IMG/VR virus record: IMGVR_UViG_3300042475_003980
Location: 1 to 22,962 of that record
Reading direction: 5' to 3' (one strand)
Source of the DNA: a virus
Length of the DNA stretch: 22,962 nt
A program made the position numbers and the translations under genes. Positions 19,798 through 22,962 of the stretch are shown here, piece after piece. The notes below the pieces were generated by a model. That model did no database searches and was not told the origin of the DNA. It worked only from the letters and a program-made list of their open reading frames with translations. Each line of letters starts with the position of its first letter. Position 1 is the first letter of the stretch.

Positions 19798-19865
19798 CGG
19801 CAACTCACAAGTATTTCTTACAGGTTGCCGTTCGCCGACACGGCAAAATGTTGCCGTTCGGCAAC
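19798..19865. promoter_or_regulatory. Alternating GTTGCCG/CGGCAAC half-site cluster
   Basis: CGGCAAC at 19798, GTTGCCG at 19824, CGGCAA at 19841, GTTGCCG at 19850, CGGCAAC at 19859 (overlapping into a GTTGCCGTTCGGCAAC hairpin at 19850-19865). GTTGCCGTTCG is directly repeated at 19824-19834 and 19850-19860. The half-sites can pair in several mutually exclusive ways, suggesting alternative hairpins (attenuation) or a protein-binding cluster downstream of the terminase transcript. Confidence 0.6.
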
Positions 19866-19875
19866 ACTACGCCGG

Positions 19876-19967
19876 CTTAATGTAGCGTGAAGCTGTCATT
19901 AAGTGACTGGTCGTTGCAAAAACACCGCACATTTTGTGACACAAAGTGCAGTCACTTGTGAACAAGT
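19876..19967. promoter_or_regulatory. Group of three inverted repeats upstream of capsid promoter
   Basis: CTTAATG (19876-19882) with CATTAAG (19897-19903); TTTGTG-A-CACAAA (19933-19945) flanked by GCAC and GTGC (19927-19949); ACTTGT-GA-ACAAGT (19954-19967). These fill the space between the hairpin cluster and the promoter at 19992 and look like operator sites for one or more dimeric regulators. No protein-coding frame of note is seen here. Confidence 0.55.
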
Positions 19968-19991
19968 CTAGTATAACGATACAATCCCGTA

Positions 19992-20020
19992 TTGACACCG
20001 CACACATTGTGTGCTATGTG
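19992..20020 (+). promoter_or_regulatory. Capsid-operon promoter with perfect operator palindrome
   Basis: TTGACA (19992-19997), 17 bp, TATGTG (20015-20020). The spacer is filled by GCACACATTGTGTGC (20000-20014), perfectly symmetric around its central T. The first half, GCACACAT, also occurs in the spacers at 5776 and 10927. Binding here would block RNA polymerase directly. Confidence 0.7.
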
Positions 20021-20110
20021 TGAGGATAGAGAGGCGTATCGCGCTTCACTCCGGTTCTAAGGCTCCGGTTCCCCCCAAGTCTTTGGCGCACCTCTTAGGG
20101 GTTTTATCCT
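20021..20110 (+). promoter_or_regulatory. Structured 5' leader of the capsid operon
   Basis: About 85 nt between the promoter and the ATG at 20111. It has a repeat CTCCGGTTC twice (at about 20049 and 20063), and an AGAGGCG near 20029 that can pair with CGCACCTCT near 20088. AGGGG precedes the ATG by 14 bases, farther than ideal. The long leader contrasts with the nearly leaderless promoters elsewhere. Confidence 0.4.
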
Positions 20111-21160
20111 ATGGCGACAGACAATGTGGCCGCGACAGCGGCGGGAGCGGACGATGTAGTTTCAATGGCACTAGCCGAGTTGGGCGTTAAACGCCCGACC
20201 GAGGAACCCAAAGAAGAGTCCGCTGAAAAAACGATCTCTGACAACGCAGACACAACAGAGGAGCCAGAGGAGAAATCTGAAGATTCCGCTGAAGATGTAG
20301 ACAAGGAGGAGCCGGCGACTGAAGCCGATCTTGACGAAGAACCCGAGGATAGCGAGGACACCGCCGCAGAAGAACCTGCTGGCGAGGAGGTTACGAAGGA
20401 CAAGGTTCAGCGCAGGATTGATAAACTCGTTGCAAAACAACGGGAGGCCGAAGAAAAGGCCCAGGCTGCCGCTAGTGAGCTAGAGCAACTAAAGACCGCC
20501 AAAGCGGACCTAGAAGCCCAGCTCAACCAGACCTCCCGCCCCGTTCTCACCCCATCCGCTGACAACCCGTTGGCCGACGTGGACAGTGACGAGGCCCTTC
20601 AACAGCGCATCCAGAATGCCCAAGCGGTTCGCCGATGGGCGCTTCAGAATACGGACGGCGCCACGATCAAGCAGCCAGACGGCTCGGAGAAGTATATCGA
20701 GCCAGCCGAAGTAAAGGACTACTTGGTCAAAGCCGACGACATCCTGACCATCCACGTTCCGGCAAGGAAAGAGTGGCTGGCCCAGCGTGAGCCGGCGGTG
20801 CAAGCCGCCAAGAGCGTGTTCCCCGATCTATTCAAGGAGGGCAGCCAGCTCAACCAGGCTTACAAGGCCACGATCAAATCGGCCCCCGATCTCCTCAAGA
20901 TCCCCCAGCACGAATACTGGGTCGGCCTCGCCCTCTACGGAGAGCAAGCCCTCATGGCCAAGCAGCAGACCGAAGCTGCCAAAGACAAGGCCAAGAAAAC
21001 TGTGTCCGCGAAGAAAGAGAAAACCGTCACACCCGTCCAGCCCGTTAGCGCGCCCCGCTCTGCCACAAAGGGCAGCTCTACGGCTGCGAAAAATCGGTTC
21101 TTCAAATCAAGCGGGTCCATGTCGGACATCGAGGACTTGGTGGGAGAACTGATCGGATAA
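20111..21160 (+). CDS. Putative scaffold protein
   Basis: A 349-residue protein. Residues 1-100 are extremely acidic and disordered (runs such as EEPEEKSEDSAEDVDKEEPA); a probable coiled coil spans about 100-145 (RRIDKLVAKQREAEEKAQ); a helical middle and a Lys-rich tail (KDKAKKTVSAKKEKTV) follow; the C-terminus (FKSSGSMSDIEDLVGEL) forms a short helix. Charge segregation, coiled coil, helical ending and position directly before the major capsid gene are typical of scaffolds. No protease-cleavage domain is seen. Confidence 0.7.
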   Translation: MATDNVAATAAGADDVVSMALAELGVKRPTEEPKEESAEKTISDNADTTEEPEEKSEDSAEDVDKEEPATEADLDEEPEDSEDTAAEEPAGEEVTKDKVQRRIDKLVAKQREAEEKAQAAASELEQLKTAKADLEAQLNQTSRPVLTPSADNPLADVDSDEALQQRIQNAQAVRRWALQNTDGATIKQPDGSEKYIEPAEVKDYLVKADDILTIHVPARKEWLAQREPAVQAAKSVFPDLFKEGSQLNQAYKATIKSAPDLLKIPQHEYWVGLALYGEQALMAKQQTEAAKDKAKKTVSAKKEKTVTPVQPVSAPRSATKGSSTAAKNRFFKSSGSMSDIEDLVGELIG

Positions 21161-21188
21161 ACCCCATCACTTAGAAAACTCACAAAAT

Positions 21189-22193
21189 ATGTCACAAGGA
21201 TTAGTTCATCCGGCGACTGGTTTGCGCGAAGATTTGGCTGATGTTATTTCTGTAATCGACCAGAAAAACACGCCCGTAACTTCCAGAATCAAGGCCGGCT
21301 CAGACCTCACTAATGGCTCTGTCTTCAGTTGGCAGGCCGACAGCTATAACGACCCGTCGTTCGACGGTGTCCTCACCAACGCCGACGTTACCACGTTCGA
21401 CGATCCCGCCAAAAACCGCGTCCTCCTTTCCGGCCGCGCCCAGAAGTTCCGCCGTTCCATCAAAGTCGATGACTTTGCCCAGAACGTCGATAACATCGCT
21501 GGCGTTGGCAAGAAGAAGGAAATGGCTCGCGGCGTTTCCCGCGCCCTCATCGAACTGAAGCGCGACATGGAAAGCGCCTTCTGCTCTAGCAACGATTCGC
21601 AAGAGCAGAGCGGCACCAACCCGTATAAAACTCGCGGCCTCGGCTCCTGGATTTCCAGCTCGGCCCAGACGGATCTCCCCGTCCCCGCGTCGTTCCGCAC
21701 GCCGTCCGCTTCGATCAACACGACTGCTACCTCCTCTCTCACCGAGAGCGATGTCGCCGCCGTTCTTCAGAGCGTCTACGAGCAGACCGGCACCATCGAC
21801 ACGATGGATCTGGTCACTGGCCCGAACCTCAAGAAGCGCTTCAGCGAGTTCACCCGCTACTCCAGCGGCAGCAACACTGCTCTGAGCACCCGTCAATACA
21901 CCGCTTCGCTCAATGACCGCACGGTCATCAGCACGGTGGACACCTACATCGGCGACTTCGGCACAATTAATTTGGTGCCGACCTTGTTCAATGCGAAGGA
22001 CGCAGCCGCTGCCGTTCAGTCGGCCCGTGGCTACCTCCTCAACATGGACATGCTGGAGTCCCGGTATGGCCGTCGCCCCCGCTTCCAAGAATTGGAAGAC
22101 CAAGGCGGTGGACCGCGTGGCCTCGTTGATGCGATTGCCGCGTTGGTGTGCTGGAACCCGAAGGGCCTCGGCGAGTTCGCCGCGACTTCCTAG
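21189..22193 (+). CDS. Major capsid protein, SU10/DUF5309 family
   Basis: A 334-residue protein. The N-terminus LREDLADVISVIDQKNTPVT followed by RIKAGSDLTNGSVFSW matches the DUF5309/phage SU10-type major head protein. Central parts show the HK97-like features: a mixed strand/loop region (SSGSNTALSTRQYTASLNDR) and the conserved C-terminal domain (TINLVPTLFNAKDAA; GYLLNMDMLESRYGRRPRF). High Ser/Thr content. The ATG follows an A-rich leader with no Shine-Dalgarno. Assembles the icosahedral head with the upstream scaffold. Confidence 0.85.
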   Translation: MSQGLVHPATGLREDLADVISVIDQKNTPVTSRIKAGSDLTNGSVFSWQADSYNDPSFDGVLTNADVTTFDDPAKNRVLLSGRAQKFRRSIKVDDFAQNVDNIAGVGKKKEMARGVSRALIELKRDMESAFCSSNDSQEQSGTNPYKTRGLGSWISSSAQTDLPVPASFRTPSASINTTATSSLTESDVAAVLQSVYEQTGTIDTMDLVTGPNLKKRFSEFTRYSSGSNTALSTRQYTASLNDRTVISTVDTYIGDFGTINLVPTLFNAKDAAAAVQSARGYLLNMDMLESRYGRRPRFQELEDQGGGPRGLVDAIAALVCWNPKGLGEFAATS

Positions 22194-22224
22194 TAGCAAC
22201 AATTAACCAAGGAAATCACGGAAG

Positions 22225-22674
22225 ATGAAACTCTACGAACTCCCTAACGAAACGAAGCTCAACGGCTTCTCTCACAAGGCCATCGTGACCCACGCTGACC
22301 TCACGACCACCACCGCGAACACCGCCCAGAGCGTCACGCTCTTGGAGGTTGAACCCGGTGACATCGTGCAGGCCGTTGCGGTCAAACTTGTCACCGCGTT
22401 TGAAGACACGGCTGACACCGCCTTCAACGTGACCACGCTCGCAGTCGGAGACGACGACGTGGATCGCTTTGTCGATGAGCACGAAGTCAACGATAACGGA
22501 AGCGAAGTGCTGTTTGCCGGCGAAATCGCCGACAGCACCCCGGCCGTCTACACCGCTGCTTCGACTGGCCCGATCACGGCCACGTTCATGTCGATGGCTG
22601 CGAAGAACCTTGCCGCGCTCAACGCCGGTGAGGCGCACATCTATCTGAAGATCGCCAAACTGAGCGACCTCTAA
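22225..22674 (+). CDS. Putative head decoration or minor structural protein
   Basis: A 149-residue, strand-rich, Thr/Ala/Asp-rich protein starting MKLYELPNETKLNGFSHKAI; repeated short strands (TTTTANTAQSVTLLEVEPGD; ADTAFNVTTLAVGDDDVDRF) and a GPITATFMSMAAKNL end. Purine-rich AAGGAAATCACGGAAG precedes the ATG. Immediately downstream of the capsid gene, as decoration proteins often are. Other virion roles are possible. Confidence 0.65.
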   Translation: MKLYELPNETKLNGFSHKAIVTHADLTTTTANTAQSVTLLEVEPGDIVQAVAVKLVTAFEDTADTAFNVTTLAVGDDDVDRFVDEHEVNDNGSEVLFAGEIADSTPAVYTAASTGPITATFMSMAAKNLAALNAGEAHIYLKIAKLSDL

Positions 22675-22691
22675 GGTGTCTTAACACTCTG

Positions 22692-22711
22692 CGGCCCCAG
22701 CAATGGGGCCG
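22692..22711 (+). terminator. Hairpin with GNRA loop after the head genes
   Basis: CGGCCCCA (22692-22699) pairs perfectly with TGGGGCCG (22704-22711) around the tetraloop GCAA. The following TAGCAGTTAGG is not a U-run, so intrinsic termination is weak; it may reduce read-through or protect the high-level capsid message. Confidence 0.5.
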
Positions 22712-22722
22712 TAGCAGTTAGG

Positions 22723-22962
22723 ATGTCAGACAATCTATGGTCAGAACTCGTCCTCGATCTCGGGGATGAGATGGCCGACGCGGTCAAGCAAGAGCTGATT
22801 GCCGGTTGGAACGCCGATGCTGTTCTTGCCGCCACCCGCCAACGCCAGATCGCCGAAGCCAGTGCGCGCATAGAGCAATGCGCCATCGAAGGCATCGGCC
22901 AGAAGGACATGAGCATAGACGCTGACGCTTATTGGTCTTGGGAAGCAGCGGAGCCGGGATGC
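22723..22962 (+). CDS. Truncated gene at window edge, helical protein
   Basis: Begins MSDNLWSELVLDLGDEMADA and runs open for 80 codons to the end of the window. Almost entirely helical and acidic, with ARIEQCAIEGIGQKDMSIDA and an aromatic DAYWSWEA end. The ATG has only GG immediately before it. Could be a head-tail connector or virion protein; a portal is not indicated by what is visible. Confidence 0.6.
   Translation, partial: MSDNLWSELVLDLGDEMADAVKQELIAGWNADAVLAATRQRQIAEASARIEQCAIEGIGQKDMSIDADAYWSWEAAEPGC

Noticed and set aside
21300-22202. Minus-strand frame opposite the major capsid gene
   Set aside because: A shadow of the capsid coding sequence; all neighbouring virion genes run rightward and no promoter or ribosome site supports it.

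Overview
The window is most of the left and central part of a temperate tailed-phage or prophage genome (Caudoviricetes). It carries a tyrosine integrase next to a tRNA-like attachment site, a leftward block of tiny genes, a regulatory switch, a long rightward replication/recombination operon, and the start of the virion module (large terminase, scaffold-like protein, SU10/DUF5309-type major capsid protein, head protein). Base composition is GC-rich and coding is dense; most neighbours join through ATGA, GTGA, TGATG or TAATG overlaps. Two probable lipoproteins point to a Gram-negative-type envelope. Many starts have no Shine-Dalgarno and sit behind A/C-rich leaders. The host cannot be fixed from the sequence; a Verrucomicrobiota-like host is only a weak guess.

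Layout. 1-2000: terminator, a possible lysogenic-conversion lipoprotein and the integrase (leftward), then tandem arm-type repeats and the 5' half of a tRNA-Arg(TCT)-like sequence, probably the phage att site. 2000-5300: about a dozen small leftward genes of unknown function, several joined at a repeated GTGATGGCCGCC element that makes each protein start Met-Ala-Ala. 5370-5805: a ribbon-helix-helix regulator facing an excisionase/MerR-like gene across a switch with a strong promoter.

5805-17604: rightward early/middle operon: HTH protein, lipoprotein, an O-like replication initiator with three 13-bp palindromic iterons and an AT-rich stretch inside its gene (lambda-type origin), PD-(D/E)XK nuclease, two glycosyltransferases, small zinc-ribbon and unknown proteins, DnaB-type helicase (behind its own promoter), resolvase-like nuclease, SSB-like protein, RecB/Cas4-like exonuclease, HExxH protein, several very small proteins and a cytosine-5 DNA methyltransferase. 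The methyltransferase gene lies almost entirely inside a second long same-strand reading frame that has the operon's own ATGA junction at both ends. This dual-coded locus is the most remarkable element here.

17601-22962: large terminase, zinc-ribbon protein, small protein, a 359-bp structured regulatory gap, then scaffold-like protein, major capsid protein, decoration-like protein and a truncated gene at the window edge. No portal gene is seen between terminase and capsid.

Three rightward promoters (5766, 10917, 19992) share TTGACA followed by GCACACAT; the last contains the perfect palindrome GCACACA-T-TGTGTGC. This suggests one phage regulator, perhaps the ribbon-helix-helix protein, controls replication and morphogenesis together.
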